64,000 bases of DNA from JAFDBW01 sp963723355 (GTDB lineage Bacteria > Desulfobacterota > Desulfuromonadia > Desulfuromonadales > BM103), in contig CAVRQQ010000034.1 of the NCBI GenBank assembly GCA_963723355.1, positions 109,989 through 173,988 of the forward strand. Reading direction: 5' to 3'. This document shows, piece after piece, positions 24,296-33,599 of the stretch (position 1 is its first letter; every line of letters starts with the position of its first letter). Made by a program: the position numbers and the translations under genes. Below the pieces are notes generated by a model. It had not been told where the DNA came from. It saw nothing but the letters and a program-made list of their open reading frames with translations, and searched no databases.

Positions 24296-26026
24296 TTGGA
24301 GCCCGTAACCAAGCGCCTGTGGGGGCTGCGTCATGACGCTTCCGATTACTCGGCAGCCAGCGACTATGCCGAGCAGCTGGAGGTCTCGAATCTGGTTGCA
24401 CGTCTTCTGATCGGTCGCCAATTCTCACTGGGTTCTGCAAGGAAGTTCCTCGACGTACGGCTTGTTGATCTGCCTGATCCTTTTTTACTTCCTGATATGA
24501 AGATCGCTGCCAAACGCCTGCATGTTGCAATTGAGAGTGGCGAGAAGATTGCCATTCACGGTGATTATGATGTCGACGGCATCTCTGGAACCGTTCTGCT
24601 GACTGGAGCTTTAAGGGCTTGCGGCGCGGACGTCGAATATCATATTCCCCTGCGGTTACGTGACGGCTATGGACTCTCCGCGGCGGCAATCAAAGATGCT
24701 GCAGATCGAGGCATCAAGGTTGTTGTTTCGGTTGACTGTGGGGTGTCGGCCCATGCGGAGGCCGAGCTCGCCATGCAGCATGGTATCGACCTGGTCGTTA
24801 CGGATCATCACCAGCCGCCGCCGACCCTTCCGGACGCTCTTGCAGTCATTAACCCCCAAAGGCAGGATTCCGATTTTCCATTTCGGCCTCTGGCAGGAGT
24901 TGGGGTGGCTTTTTTCCTGCTGATCGCGCTACGCAAAAAACTGCGTGAGGCCGGTTGGTTCAAAGACCGGGCGGAGCCTGACCTGCGCGATTATCTTGAC
25001 CTGGTTGCCCTGGGGACGATTGCCGACCTTGTGCCGTTGCAGGGAGTCAACCGGATTATGGCCAAACATGGCCTGAGGCTGATCGAAAAAGGGCCTCGCA
25101 TCGGTTTGCGGGCGCTCAAACAGGTGGCTTCGGTCAAGAATGTTTCGAGCGGGGTCGTTGGTTTCCAGCTGGCGCCACGCCTGAATGCTGCGGGACGCAT
25201 GGAAGATGCCGCCCTCGGTGTAGAGCTTCTGCTCGAAGAAGACATGGTGCGGGCCCTGAATACGGCTCGTTACCTTGACCAGTGTAACCGCACACGCCAG
25301 GAACTTGAGAAACAGACTCTGCGCGAAGCAGAGGCTGCTGTTGCCAGGCTGTCTGAACAGCATACCCATACAATCGTCCTCGGTGGCGACGGCTGGCACC
25401 CGGGTGTCATCGGCATCGTTGCCAGCCGGCTCGTCGAACGATATCACCGGCCGACGGTCCTGGTGGCTCTGGATGGTGATGCAGGCAAGGGGTCGGCGAG
25501 GTCAATCCGCGGATATCATCTGTATCAGGGGCTACAGGCCTGTGCCGATCATCTGATCGCCTTTGGCGGCCATGAAATGGCAGCAGGGATGAGCCTTTGC
25601 AGGCAGGATCTATCGGCTTTTGCGTCAGCCATGGAGGCCCATGCACGTGCAGAGCTTGACGATGAGGCCCTGCTGCCCAAATTACGCCACGACGGCACCG
25701 TATTGCTCGAGGAGATAGATCTTGACACGCTCCGGCAGATGGAGGGCATGGCCCCGTTCGGCATGGAGAATCCGGAACCGCTGATGGTGGTTGAATCGGT
25801 ACGTGCCATGCGGGTCCAGGAGCTCAAAGGTGGACATTTGCGATTCACCGTCTGCCAGGGTGCGTTCAGTCACCCGGCGATAGCCTTTGGTATGCAGGAG
25901 CGGCAAGATGAGTTCCAGGGTGAAATCGACCTGCTGGTTGCTCCGCAAATCAATTATTACCAGGGACGTGAGACGGTTCAGCTGCGAGTCAAGGATGTCA
26001 GGAAGTCAATCAAAGGTGAAAAGTGA
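24296..26026 (+). CDS. recJ: single-stranded-DNA-specific 5'-3' exonuclease RecJ
   Basis: A 576-residue RecJ that degrades 5' single strands in RecF-pathway recombination and mismatch repair. The DHH-superfamily motifs are present: HGDYDVDGISGT (motif I), SVDCGVSAHAE, VVTDHHQPP (DHH), ALGTIADLVPL, then the DHHA1 motif GGHEMAAGMSL and a C-terminal OB-fold. The only in-frame start consistent with the N-terminus is TTG 24296, with a weak AGG upstream. The 220 bp before it contain a terminator and a leucine-rich hydrophobic frame that I could not confirm as a gene. Confidence 0.95.
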   Translation: MEPVTKRLWGLRHDASDYSAASDYAEQLEVSNLVARLLIGRQFSLGSARKFLDVRLVDLPDPFLLPDMKIAAKRLHVAIESGEKIAIHGDYDVDGISGTVLLTGALRACGADVEYHIPLRLRDGYGLSAAAIKDAADRGIKVVVSVDCGVSAHAEAELAMQHGIDLVVTDHHQPPPTLPDALAVINPQRQDSDFPFRPLAGVGVAFFLLIALRKKLREAGWFKDRAEPDLRDYLDLVALGTIADLVPLQGVNRIMAKHGLRLIEKGPRIGLRALKQVASVKNVSSGVVGFQLAPRLNAAGRMEDAALGVELLLEEDMVRALNTARYLDQCNRTRQELEKQTLREAEAAVARLSEQHTHTIVLGGDGWHPGVIGIVASRLVERYHRPTVLVALDGDAGKGSARSIRGYHLYQGLQACADHLIAFGGHEMAAGMSLCRQDLSAFASAMEAHARAELDDEALLPKLRHDGTVLLEEIDLDTLRQMEGMAPFGMENPEPLMVVESVRAMRVQELKGGHLRFTVCQGAFSHPAIAFGMQERQDEFQGEIDLLVAPQINYYQGRETVQLRVKDVRKSIKGEK

Positions 26027-26105
26027 AAGGTAAAATGTAAAAAGTAACTTCAAAAGCCCAACAGTTTGTCATGTCCTTATGATCCATCACTTTTCGCCCC
26101 TTTCA
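26011..26105. repeat. inverted repeat spanning the convergent recJ and FNT gene ends
   Basis: The left side reads as short units GGTGAAAA, GTGAAAGG, TAAAATGT starting within the recJ stop. The right arm TCACTTTTCGCCCCTTT (from 26090) is its imperfect reverse complement and includes the end of the FNT gene. It may double as a bidirectional terminator. It resembles the other unit-based arrays, but here the period is nearer 8. Confidence 0.45.
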
Positions 26106-26891
26106 AATAAGCAAACCAGTAAGCAAATCCGACGAACACCACTCCGCCGATAATATTGCCAAGAGTGACCGGGATCAGGTTGTCAATAAAGAATCTCGAC
26201 CAGGTCAGATTCGGCAGGTTCAGTCCGAGCTCTGCTTTCAACAGCAGCCCGGTCGGGATGAAGTACATGTTGGCGACAGAGTGCTCAAAACCACTGGCAA
26301 CAAAGGCCATAATAGGGGCGTAGCAGGCCAGCATCTTGCCTGGGATGTCACGTGCTGCAGCGGCCATGAACACGGCGAGGCAAACCAGCCAGTTGCAGAG
26401 AATCCCTCTGACCAGTGCAACCCCGAAGGAAAGTTCACATTTTGCCGCCGCAATATTGACGGCATGTTCTGCGACTCGGCCGATCTGCCAGAGTTCCGAC
26501 TCGACCATCAGCCAGGCCAGGAAGAGTGAGCCGAGCAGGTTGCCGATGATCACGATCAGCCAGTTTTCGGCGATTTTGTGCCAGGGTATCTGGCCCTGCA
26601 GAGCTGCTTTGGTGAGCAGGCTGTTGCCGGTGAAGAGCTCTGCGCCACAGATCACGACCAGCATCAGGCCCAGTGAGAAAACGCTGCCGCCGAGCAGGCG
26701 CGATACGCCAATCCGAAATGCTGTGCAGTGTCAGAGGTAACCAGGGTGGCAAGTTCGGCACCGAAGGCGATGTAGAAGCCGGCCAGCAGGCTCAAAACCC
26801 AGGTTCGGGAGACGGGCTGGGTCAGAATCCGCCGTCCGTTGTCGGTGATCAGCTGGGTCGTCTCGATCGGTGTCAGAAAACGTTTTTCCAT
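26077..26891 (-). CDS. formate/nitrite transporter family channel, frameshifted
   Basis: Two frames form one FNT pentameric anion channel of about 271 residues. The N-terminal frame (from ATG 26891) gives MEKRFLTPIETTQLI, then the first helix GFYIAFGAEL. The C-terminal frame (26077-26664) gives VVICGAELFTGNSL, HSVANMYFIPTGLL and NIIGGVVFVGFAYW. The family's pore-lining Asn-x-x-Phe-type regions are recognisable. Restoring one T near 26705 gives GFGVSRLLGGSVFSLG, as in the family, so a one-base homopolymer deletion splits it. The substrate (formate, nitrite or hydrosulfide) cannot be assigned. Confidence 0.82.
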
Positions 26892-26947
26892 TACAGCGTG
26901 AAGCGCGTGGCGCGAAGCAAAGCAACTTCTGCCGGCGCTCTCCTTAT

Positions 26948-28139
26948 CTATGCGAGGCCGATGTCTTTTGCCAGCTTTTCCCAAGCGGGAAGGCTGCGCT
27001 CGATAATCCCCATTTCAACACAATAGGCGATGCGGAAATAACCCGGAGCACCGAATCCGGAACCGGGGACGAGCAGGATGTTGTGCTTCTGTGCCTGACG
27101 AACAAACTCGACATCGTCGTCAATCGGCGATTTCGGGAAGAAATAGAAGCCACCGCCCGGTTTCACCATTTCAAAGCCGAGCTCGGTCAGATGGTTGTAA
27201 AGGATGTCACGCTTCTCCTGGTACTCGGTGACGTCAACGCTTTCGCTTTGCAGTTTTGCGACCAGTCGCTGCATCAGGGCCGGCGCATTGACAAAGCCAA
27301 GCACGCGGTTGCAGAAAACCGCACCTTCCATGAACAGGTCGACATCATCCATGGCTGGATTGGCGGCCAGGTAGCCGATGCGTTCCCCGGGAAGGGCCAG
27401 GTCTTTGGAATGTGACGTGACCAGCACGGCGTTGCGGATGTATCTGAAGACCGGGGGGACGCTGTTCCCGTCAAACGCCAGCCGCGCGTAAGGCTCGTCG
27501 GAAATCGTGTAAATGGTGCTGCCGAGTTCGCGCTTGTTTCCGTTCAAGCATCCGGCCAAGGGTCGTCAGGGTTTCGGCACTGTAAACTGCGCCGGTTGGA
27601 TTGTTCGGCGAGTTGATGATGATGGCGCGGGTGTTGTGCGTGATCGCAGCTTCTATGGCAGCGATGTCGGGCTGAAAGGTTTCCGGATCGGTCCAGACCT
27701 CTTTCGTAGTCCCGCCATGGTTGTCTGCATAAAATTTATATTCGACGAAAAATGGCGTCAGAATAATAACTTCCTCACCAGGGTTGAGAATTGTTTTTAA
27801 TGTGACGTTGAGGGCTCCACCGGCACCGCAGGTCATGACAATGTGTTTTGCGCTGATCGCAACTCCGGATGTTTCCTCGATATGTTTGGCGACCGATGCG
27901 CGGGTCTCCTCGTAGCCGGCGTTGTTCATGTACCGGTGCATACCGAGATCCGGTTTTTCGGCCATCCGGCGTAATTCACGCCGGAACGCCGCCGGTGGTT
28001 CCACGGAAGGGTTGCCCAGCGTGAAATCATAAACATTTTCGGCGCCGTATTCGGCGATCAAGGCCGCACCTTCTTCAAACATGCGGCGAATCCAGGAGGA
28101 GCGTTCTATCGCGCCCTGAACCTTGAGTGAAATTGACAT
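26948..28139 (-). CDS. class I/II PLP-dependent aminotransferase, frameshifted
   Basis: An aminotransferase of about 396 residues. The first frame (from ATG 28139, MSISLKVQGAIERS) contains FTLGNPSVEPP, YMNNAGYEETR, MTCGAGGALNV and INSPNNPTGAVY. The second frame contains ISDEPYARLAF, the PLP-binding Lys in SHSKDLALPGERIGY, and PGGGFYFFP. Removing one G near 27533 joins them (QRELGSTIYTISDEPY). Such enzymes often act on aspartate, alanine or aromatic keto acids; divergent placement beside pheA-tyrA hints at an aromatic substrate, but that is inference only. Confidence 0.82.
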
Positions 28140-28242
28140 GGTTTGCTCCTCGATATTGAACATGGCTGAATCGAAAGTCGAAATGTGAGTGTAGCGATGG
28201 CAAAGTCGTTGGTCAATCAAATCCGGTAAAGTATTGTGAACA

Positions 28243-28263
28243 GTGATCTGTGATCTGTGATCT
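28243..28263 (+). repeat. three tandem copies of GTGATCT
   Basis: Perfect heptamer x3 at 28243, 28250 and 28257, between the divergent aminotransferase and pheA genes. No clear facing inverted arm was found nearby. Confidence 0.85.
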
Positions 28264-28430
28264 GGCCAGGAATCGATGTCATGATTGACGTGTTTGCAGC
28301 GAAAGTCACCTGCTGATCCGATGGCTTCACGCAGCGCTTCAGGTGCTTTTAAACTCGGGCTTTAACTTGCTTTTTCAGCGCTCATGGGATAGATTCACTA
28401 CTTTCTTGGATTCTGAAAGGACGGGCTTCC

Positions 28431-29504
28431 GTGGACGAAAAAAAACTTCAGGATTTGCGGCAACAGATCGATGGACTCGATGACCAGATTCTTGATTTGC
28501 TAAACCGTCGGGCCGAAGTTGTCGTCGAGGTTGGCAAGACCAAGGATGACAGCCAGGGTGTCTACTATGTGCCGAGTCGGGAAAAAGCGATTTTCGAGCG
28601 ACTGATCACGCAAAACGCCGGACCATTTCCGGACGAAGGGATACGCCGGGTGTTCCGCGAGATTATTTCGGCCTCGCTTTCTCTCGAGCAGCCTCTCAAG
28701 GTTGCCTTCCTCGGTCCCCAGGCCACATATACCCATGTCGCTGCGATGCGGCAATTCGGGCTTTCCGCCCAGCTTGTGCCGCTGAAGAGCATCTCGTCGA
28801 TTTTCGACGAAGTCAGCCGCGGACGTGCCAGCTACGGGGTTGTCCCGGTGGAAAATTCCAACGAGGGTGTCGTTTCACACACGCTCGACATGTTCATGTC
28901 CTCGGATCTCAAGGTTATTGCTGAAATCCTCTTGCCGATTTCCCATGACTTGTTGAATCTCTCTGGGGAGATCGGCGATGTACGCAAGGTGATCTCCCAT
29001 CCCCAGGCAATCGGACAGTGTCGGGACTGGCTGGAAGAGAACCTGCCGGAGATTCCGCTGGTCGATGCGTCAAGCACGGCGAACGCGGCCCAACAGGCGG
29101 CTGAAGATGCCAGCGTGGCGGCAATTGCCAGTGAATCAGCTGCGTCACTATACGGTCTGCGGGTGATCAAAAACAAGATCGAGGACAACCCGAACAATTT
29201 CACCCGTTTTCTGGTGGTCGGCAGCGAAATGCAGGGCCCGAGCGGCAACGACAAGACCTCGATCATGTTTAGTGTCAAGGACGAGGCGGGGGTCCTCTAC
29301 CACATGCTGGAGCCTTTCAGTAAGCGTGATATCAACCTGGCTAAGATCGAGAGCCGTCCGATGAAGGGCAAGGCGTGGGAATATATCTTTTTCCTCGATA
29401 TGGTTGGGCATGTCGAAGATCAGAAAATTTCCGGAGCGCTCGAAGAATTGAAAGCCCATTGCCAGTTCCTCAAGGTGCTTGGCTCATATCCGAAGGCGAA
29501 ATAA
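28431..29504 (+). CDS. pheA: chorismate mutase / prephenate dehydratase
   Basis: A 357-residue P-protein for phenylalanine synthesis. It has an AroQ chorismate mutase domain (residues 1-85: LRQQIDGLDDQILDLLNRRAEV, PSREKAIFERL), a prephenate dehydratase domain (about 90-265: VAFLGPQATYTHVAA, VPVENSNEGVV, NNFTRFLVVG with the TRF triad) and a C-terminal ACT domain with the ESRP motif for Phe feedback (SRPMKGKAWEY). Starts at GTG 28431 after GGACGGG. The stop is followed 2 bases later by a heptamer array, then tyrA. Confidence 0.97.
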   Translation: MDEKKLQDLRQQIDGLDDQILDLLNRRAEVVVEVGKTKDDSQGVYYVPSREKAIFERLITQNAGPFPDEGIRRVFREIISASLSLEQPLKVAFLGPQATYTHVAAMRQFGLSAQLVPLKSISSIFDEVSRGRASYGVVPVENSNEGVVSHTLDMFMSSDLKVIAEILLPISHDLLNLSGEIGDVRKVISHPQAIGQCRDWLEENLPEIPLVDASSTANAAQQAAEDASVAAIASESAASLYGLRVIKNKIEDNPNNFTRFLVVGSEMQGPSGNDKTSIMFSVKDEAGVLYHMLEPFSKRDINLAKIESRPMKGKAWEYIFFLDMVGHVEDQKISGALEELKAHCQFLKVLGSYPKAK

Positions 29505-29506
29505 AT

Positions 29507-29541
29507 GCGGGACGCGGGACAAGGTACGCGGAATGCGAAAA
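29507..29541 (+). repeat. heptamer array at the pheA-tyrA junction
   Basis: In-register 7-base units from 29507: GCGGGAC, GCGGGAC, AAGGTAC, GCGGAAT, GCGAAAA. Begins 2 bases after the pheA stop. Confidence 0.8.
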
Positions 29542-29554
29542 AAGAATAGAGGCA

Positions 29555-30421
29555 ATGACTGATTTTTATATTGATAAATTGGCTGTGGTCGGGGTTGGGC
29601 TGATCGGTGGTTCCCTGGCGCTGGCTCTGAAGGACGCTGGTGCGGTTGGCCATGTGGTCGGCATCGGCCGCGGGCTGCCAAACCTCGAGACTGCTCTGAG
29701 GCTTGGTGTCGTGGACAGTTACACCCAGGATCTCGCCGAAGGCGTCGCTGACGCAGATGTGATCTTTCTGGCGACGCCGGTGCAGGCACTTGGTGCGGTG
29801 GCAGAGCAGGCCATGCCGCATCTCAAGGCCGGAGCTATCATCACCGACGGAGGTAGCGTTAAACAGGCCGTAATCGATGCCATCGAACCGCACCTGCGTG
29901 ACGATGTCCACTTCGTCCCCGGCCATCCGATTGCCGGAACCGAAAACAGCGGTGCCGAAGCCGCCTTTGCCACACTCTATTGCGATCGTCGCTGTATTCT
30001 GACACCGACTGAAAATACCGATGCGGAAGCCCTGGACCGTATGCAGCGCATGTGGCAGCTGGTCGGCAGCCAGGTCGTTATCATGGATGTCGAAAAACAC
30101 GATCGGGTGCTTGCGGCGATCAGCCACCTGCCGCACATGGTTGCCTATGCTTTGGTGAATGCCGTCGGTTCCTACGATCGTTACAACGAGAATATCCTGG
30201 AATATTCAGCGGGTGGTTTTCGTGATTTTACCCGCATCGCCTCATCGGACCCGACGATGTGGCGCGACATCGCCATGACCAACCGCGACGCATTGATCGA
30301 AATGATGGAACAGTTCGAGACATTTTTTGCCGAGTTGAAGGAAGATGTAGCGATCGGTTCCGGGGAGCGTCTTTTCGAGTTCTTCCGGCGTTCCAAAGAG
30401 AGCCGGGACGAAATTCTTTAG
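29555..30421 (+). CDS. tyrA: prephenate dehydrogenase
   Basis: A 288-residue enzyme that oxidatively decarboxylates prephenate to 4-hydroxyphenylpyruvate with NAD(P). The Rossmann motif VVGVGLIGGSLALAL lies at the N-terminus; GHPIAGTENSG carries the active-site His, and SHLPHMVAYAL the second conserved His block. I chose ATG 29555 because the longer frame from 29375 would overlap pheA and read through the repeat array. Part of the aromatic run pheA-tyrA-aroA. Confidence 0.96.
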   Translation: MTDFYIDKLAVVGVGLIGGSLALALKDAGAVGHVVGIGRGLPNLETALRLGVVDSYTQDLAEGVADADVIFLATPVQALGAVAEQAMPHLKAGAIITDGGSVKQAVIDAIEPHLRDDVHFVPGHPIAGTENSGAEAAFATLYCDRRCILTPTENTDAEALDRMQRMWQLVGSQVVIMDVEKHDRVLAAISHLPHMVAYALVNAVGSYDRYNENILEYSAGGFRDFTRIASSDPTMWRDIAMTNRDALIEMMEQFETFFAELKEDVAIGSGERLFEFFRRSKESRDEIL

Positions 30422-30424
30422 AAG

Positions 30425-30452
30425 ACGGGACGCGGGACGTGGAACGCGGACA
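30425..30452 (+). repeat. heptamer array at the tyrA-aroA junction
   Basis: Units ACGGGAC, GCGGGAC, GTGGAAC, GCGGACA from 30425, 3 bases after the tyrA stop. Same unit family as the array at 29507. Confidence 0.8.
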
Positions 30453-30477
30453 ACCAATAAACAAAAGACAGACAATA

Positions 30478-31788
30478 ATGAGCAAACAACCTTTACAGAC
30501 AAGAACCGTCGTTCCGGCTAAGTCTCTCCGGGGTAGAGATATCCGTTCCGGGTGACAAGTCGATATCACACCGTTCGATCATGCTTGGATCGCTGGCGCA
30601 AGGCACGACCCATGTCAGGGGCTTCCTTATGGGCGAAGACAACCTGTCCACCTGGAAGGCCTTTGAGGCCATGGGCGTCACGATAAACCAGACCGGACCC
30701 GACGCCCTTGAAATATCTGGCGTCGGAATCGACGGGTTGTCAGAGCCTGAGGATGTCATCGATTGCGGCAATTCCGGAACGACAATGCGCCTGATGTCCG
30801 GCTTGCTCGCCGGACAAAACTTTTTCTCCGTGCTCACCGGGGACAAATACCTGCGGAAAAGACCGATGAAGCGGGTGGTCACACCGCTGACCGCCATGGG
30901 GGCCCGGATCTGGGGCCGTGATGGCGGGGAGAGGGCGCCGCTGGCTATACGGGGTGGCTCACTTAACCCAATCCGCTACGCCTCGCCGGTTTCCAGCGCA
31001 CAGGTCAAGTCTGCAGTCCTGCTGGCCGGGTTGTCCGTGGACGGGGAAACCACGGTGACGGAGCCGCATCTGTCGCGTGACCACAGTGAACGAATGTTGA
31101 GTTATTTCGGCGCCGATGTCCGACCATTCGAGGGCGGTGTCACTTTGCTTGGCAGGCCTCGACTGGTCGCGCAGGAGATCATGGTCCCCGGGGACATCTC
31201 TTCTGCGGCGTTCTTCATGGTTGCCGGGCTTGTGACCCCCGGTGCCGAGCTCCTGATCCGGAATGTCGGCATCAACCCGACCCGTAGCGGGGTGATTGAC
31301 ATCCTGACGGCCATGGGTGGTCAACTTGAGTTGCGCGATATCAGGGAGCAGTCGGGAGAGCCGGTTGCCGATGTCCTGGTTCGCCACAGCCAACTCAAGG
31401 GCATCGATATCCACGGTGACATGGTGCCGCGTGCCATAGATGAATTCCCGGTGATCAGCGTTGCCGCAGCGCTTGCAGAGGGAACAACCACTATCCGTGA
31501 GGCGGAAGAGTTGCGTGTCAAGGAAACCGACCGTATCGCCGCCATGGTCAGCGAATTGACAAAGGTCGGTGGCCAGGTCGAAGCACGTCCTGATGGTATG
31601 GTGATCAATGGGGTTGAGCGACTTCACGGCGGTAACGGTGTCATCACATGGCGATCACCGGATTGCCATGAGCATGGCCGTGGCCGCCCTCTCGGCCTCC
31701 GGCAGATATCACGATCGAAGACACGGGCTGTACGGAGACTTCTTTCCCCGGGTTCTGGGAGTTGATTGAGAAAATCCGTAACGCGTGA
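30478..31788 (+). CDS. aroA: 3-phosphoshikimate 1-carboxyvinyltransferase, frameshifted
   Basis: EPSP synthase of the shikimate pathway, about 436 residues when repaired. From ATG 30478 the frame gives MSKQPLQTRTVVPAKSLRG, then a one-base insertion near 30535 shifts it; the neighbouring frame continues EISVPGDKSISHRSIM. The main frame (to about 31640) holds DCGNSGTTMRLM, SAQVKSAVLLAG, PGDISSAAFF, DEFPVISVAAALAEG and RVKETDRIAAM. Near 31640 it shifts to SHGDHRIAMSMAVAALSA, and near 31703 again to DITIEDTGC and TSFPGFWELIEKI, ending at TGA 31786-31788 inside a heptamer array. All catalytic motifs survive, so three separate indels look like sequence errors rather than gene death. Confidence 0.88.
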
Positions 31789-31954
31789 CGCGGAACGCGA
31801 AAAAAAACAAATGAAAAAAACAAATGAAAAAACGGAAAGCATTTAAAAACGAGACAAACGACCATGTCTTTAAAAACCAAATATCTGAAAATCCATCCAA
31901 GTCCCCAATGGACTTTAATCGCGTTCCGCGTACCGCGTACCGCGTACCGGGTTT
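31778..31954. repeat. facing heptamer arrays between aroA and cmk
   Basis: Left arm from 31778: GTAACGC, GTGACGC, GGAACGC, GAAAAAA. Right arm from 31920: CGCGTTC, CGCGTAC, CGCGTAC, CGCGTAC, CGGGTTT. The arms are reverse-complementary in sense (GGAACGCG against CGCGTTCC) and enclose about 115 A-rich bases. The left arm contains the aroA stop; the right arm ends 4 bases before the cmk GTG. Confidence 0.85.
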
Positions 31955-31958
31955 CTCT

Positions 31959-32747
31959 GTGAAAAACCTCATCATCGCCATAGACGGCCCCTCCGGGGTC
32001 GGTAAAAGCACCCTCAGCAAGCTGCTTGCCCGGGAGCTTGGTTATATCAACCTGGATACGGGAGCGATGTACCGGACTGTTGCGCTGGCGGCATCCCGCA
32101 GGGGAATTGATGCCAACGACCATGCTGCACTGCAAAAACTCTGCAAGGACGTGCTTATTGAATTTTCCCGTGAGGGTGGGGAAGAGTCTGTATTGCTGAA
32201 CGGAGAAGATGTCTCCCGGGCTATCCGTACTCCGGAAATCAGTCTTTTGACCGCAGCTGTTGCTGCCTGCCCGGAAGTTCGCAAGGCGATGGTTGAGCGA
32301 CAGAGAGAGCTTGGGGACGCAGGTGGAGTGGTTCTCGAGGGGCGTGATATCGGCACGGTGGTCTTCCCTCAGGCAGATGTAAAGTTTTTTCTTAAGGCTT
32401 CATCGGAAGTCCGTGGACAAAGGCGGTTTTTGGAGTTGCAGTCGCAAGGGGCAGAGGTTGGCCTTGCGCGGACCATTGCCGATGTCAAGGCGCGTGACGA
32501 TGCCGACATCAACCGTTCGACTTCACCATTAAAAAAGGCCGAAGATGCAGTGCTGATCGATACGACTGAACTCGACATCCCGCAGGTCCTCGAACGGATG
32601 CTCACTGAGATTCATAAAACTCCGCAATTCTGGTCAGGAAGGTCAGCCCGGTTGAACCATGGAGATTCTCCTCGCCAAAAGTGCCGGCTTCTGCTTCGGC
32701 GTAAGACGTGCCACCCAGATGGCTTTCGAAGCTGCCGCCGAACATGA
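31959..32747 (+). CDS. cmk: cytidylate kinase
   Basis: Phosphorylates CMP/dCMP. P-loop IAIDGPSGVGKSTLSK, then LDTGAMYR, the NMP-binding LEGRDIGTVVFP, and ARDDADINRSTSPLK. GTG 31959 is the natural start; it lies just after a repeat array and lacks a ribosome-binding site. The frame is 262 codons, longer than the usual 220-230: its last 30 residues are unlike Cmk and overlap ispH by 89 bp, so the true C-terminus probably lies near 32620 and a small indel may have removed the stop. Confidence 0.93.
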   Translation: MKNLIIAIDGPSGVGKSTLSKLLARELGYINLDTGAMYRTVALAASRRGIDANDHAALQKLCKDVLIEFSREGGEESVLLNGEDVSRAIRTPEISLLTAAVAACPEVRKAMVERQRELGDAGGVVLEGRDIGTVVFPQADVKFFLKASSEVRGQRRFLELQSQGAEVGLARTIADVKARDDADINRSTSPLKKAEDAVLIDTTELDIPQVLERMLTEIHKTPQFWSGRSARLNHGDSPRQKCRLLLRRKTCHPDGFRSCRRT

Positions 32748-33498
32748 GCATATATGCTCCCTTGGGCCGGTGATTCATTCACCACAGGTTGTCAAGGGAC
32801 TGGCTGAACAGGGCGTCAAGGTCGTTGCCGATGTCGAAGATATCCCGCCCGGTTCGGTGATTATCCGCTCCCATGGTGTGACCGCCGAAGAAATGGACAA
32901 GATCCAGAAAAATAACCTGACAATTGTCGATGCTACCTGTCCTTTCGTCAAAAAAGCCCAGGAGTACGCATCACGACTCAGTGAAGAAGGGTACACCGTC
33001 GTTATTGTCGGTGAACTTGAACATCCTGAAGTGCAGGGGATTATTTCCTATTCCGATGATGCCGTTGTGCATGTCGTTGCCGACGCAAAACAGGCTGAAA
33101 GCCTGCCGCGTATGAAGAAGGTCGGGATCGTCGCACAGACTACGCAACTTTATGAAAATCTGAAAGATATCATGGATGTATGTCTGGCAAAAAGCCAGGA
33201 GCTCAGGGTGTTCAATACCATCTGTGATGCAACATCGGTCCGCCAGAACGAGGCAAGGGAGATTGCCCGGTCCGTTGACCTGATGTTCGTTATCGGTGGC
33301 CATGCCAGCGCTAATACGTCGCGGCTGGCAAGTATATGCAGGGAAATCCAGTCGCAGACGTGGCATATCGAAACCGCAGAAGAAATTGATCCCTGCTGGT
33401 TTGTCGATATTCGTAAAGTCGGCGTGACCGCCGGCGCTTCAACACCGCGCTGGTTGATTGATGAAGTTGTCGCGAGGATTGCAGAACTGGGAAAATAA
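32659..33498 (+). CDS. ispH: 4-hydroxy-3-methylbut-2-enyl diphosphate reductase
   Basis: A 279-residue [4Fe-4S] enzyme that makes IPP and DMAPP in the last step of the MEP pathway. The three cluster Cys lie in AGFCFGVRRA, VDATCPFVKKA and NTICDATSVRQ; SHGVTAEE and GGHASANTSRLA are further family motifs, as is GVTAGASTP near the C-terminus. Intact. Lies between cmk and rpsA, a common order in this group. Confidence 0.97.
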   Translation: MEILLAKSAGFCFGVRRATQMAFEAAAEHEHICSLGPVIHSPQVVKGLAEQGVKVVADVEDIPPGSVIIRSHGVTAEEMDKIQKNNLTIVDATCPFVKKAQEYASRLSEEGYTVVIVGELEHPEVQGIISYSDDAVVHVVADAKQAESLPRMKKVGIVAQTTQLYENLKDIMDVCLAKSQELRVFNTICDATSVRQNEAREIARSVDLMFVIGGHASANTSRLASICREIQSQTWHIETAEEIDPCWFVDIRKVGVTAGASTPRWLIDEVVARIAELGK

Positions 33499-33502
33499 AC
33501 GT

Positions 33503-33531
33503 TTGAGTTTTCCCGGGACCTATGCTATCTT
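33503..33531 (+). promoter_or_regulatory. sigma70-type promoter of rpsA
   Basis: TTGAGT (33503-33508), 17-base spacer, TATCTT (33526-33531), just after the ispH stop. Confidence 0.55.
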
Positions 33532-33557
33532 CGCCGACCAATGGCCTGAGAGCCATA

Positions 33558-33575
33558 CCACCGTTTTTACGGTGG
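33558..33575 (+). promoter_or_regulatory. hairpin in the rpsA leader
   Basis: A 7-bp stem CCACCGT/ACGGTGG with loop TTTT, 25 bases before the rpsA ATG and not followed by a T-run. It lies in the 5' untranslated region, where it could take part in autogenous control of S1; that is inference. Confidence 0.5.
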
Positions 33576-33599
33576 AAATTGCTAGGGGGTAACTTGTTA

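Noticed and set aside
29507..31954. Arrays considered as CRISPR
   Set aside because: Units are 7 bases and contiguous, without unique spacers between longer repeats.
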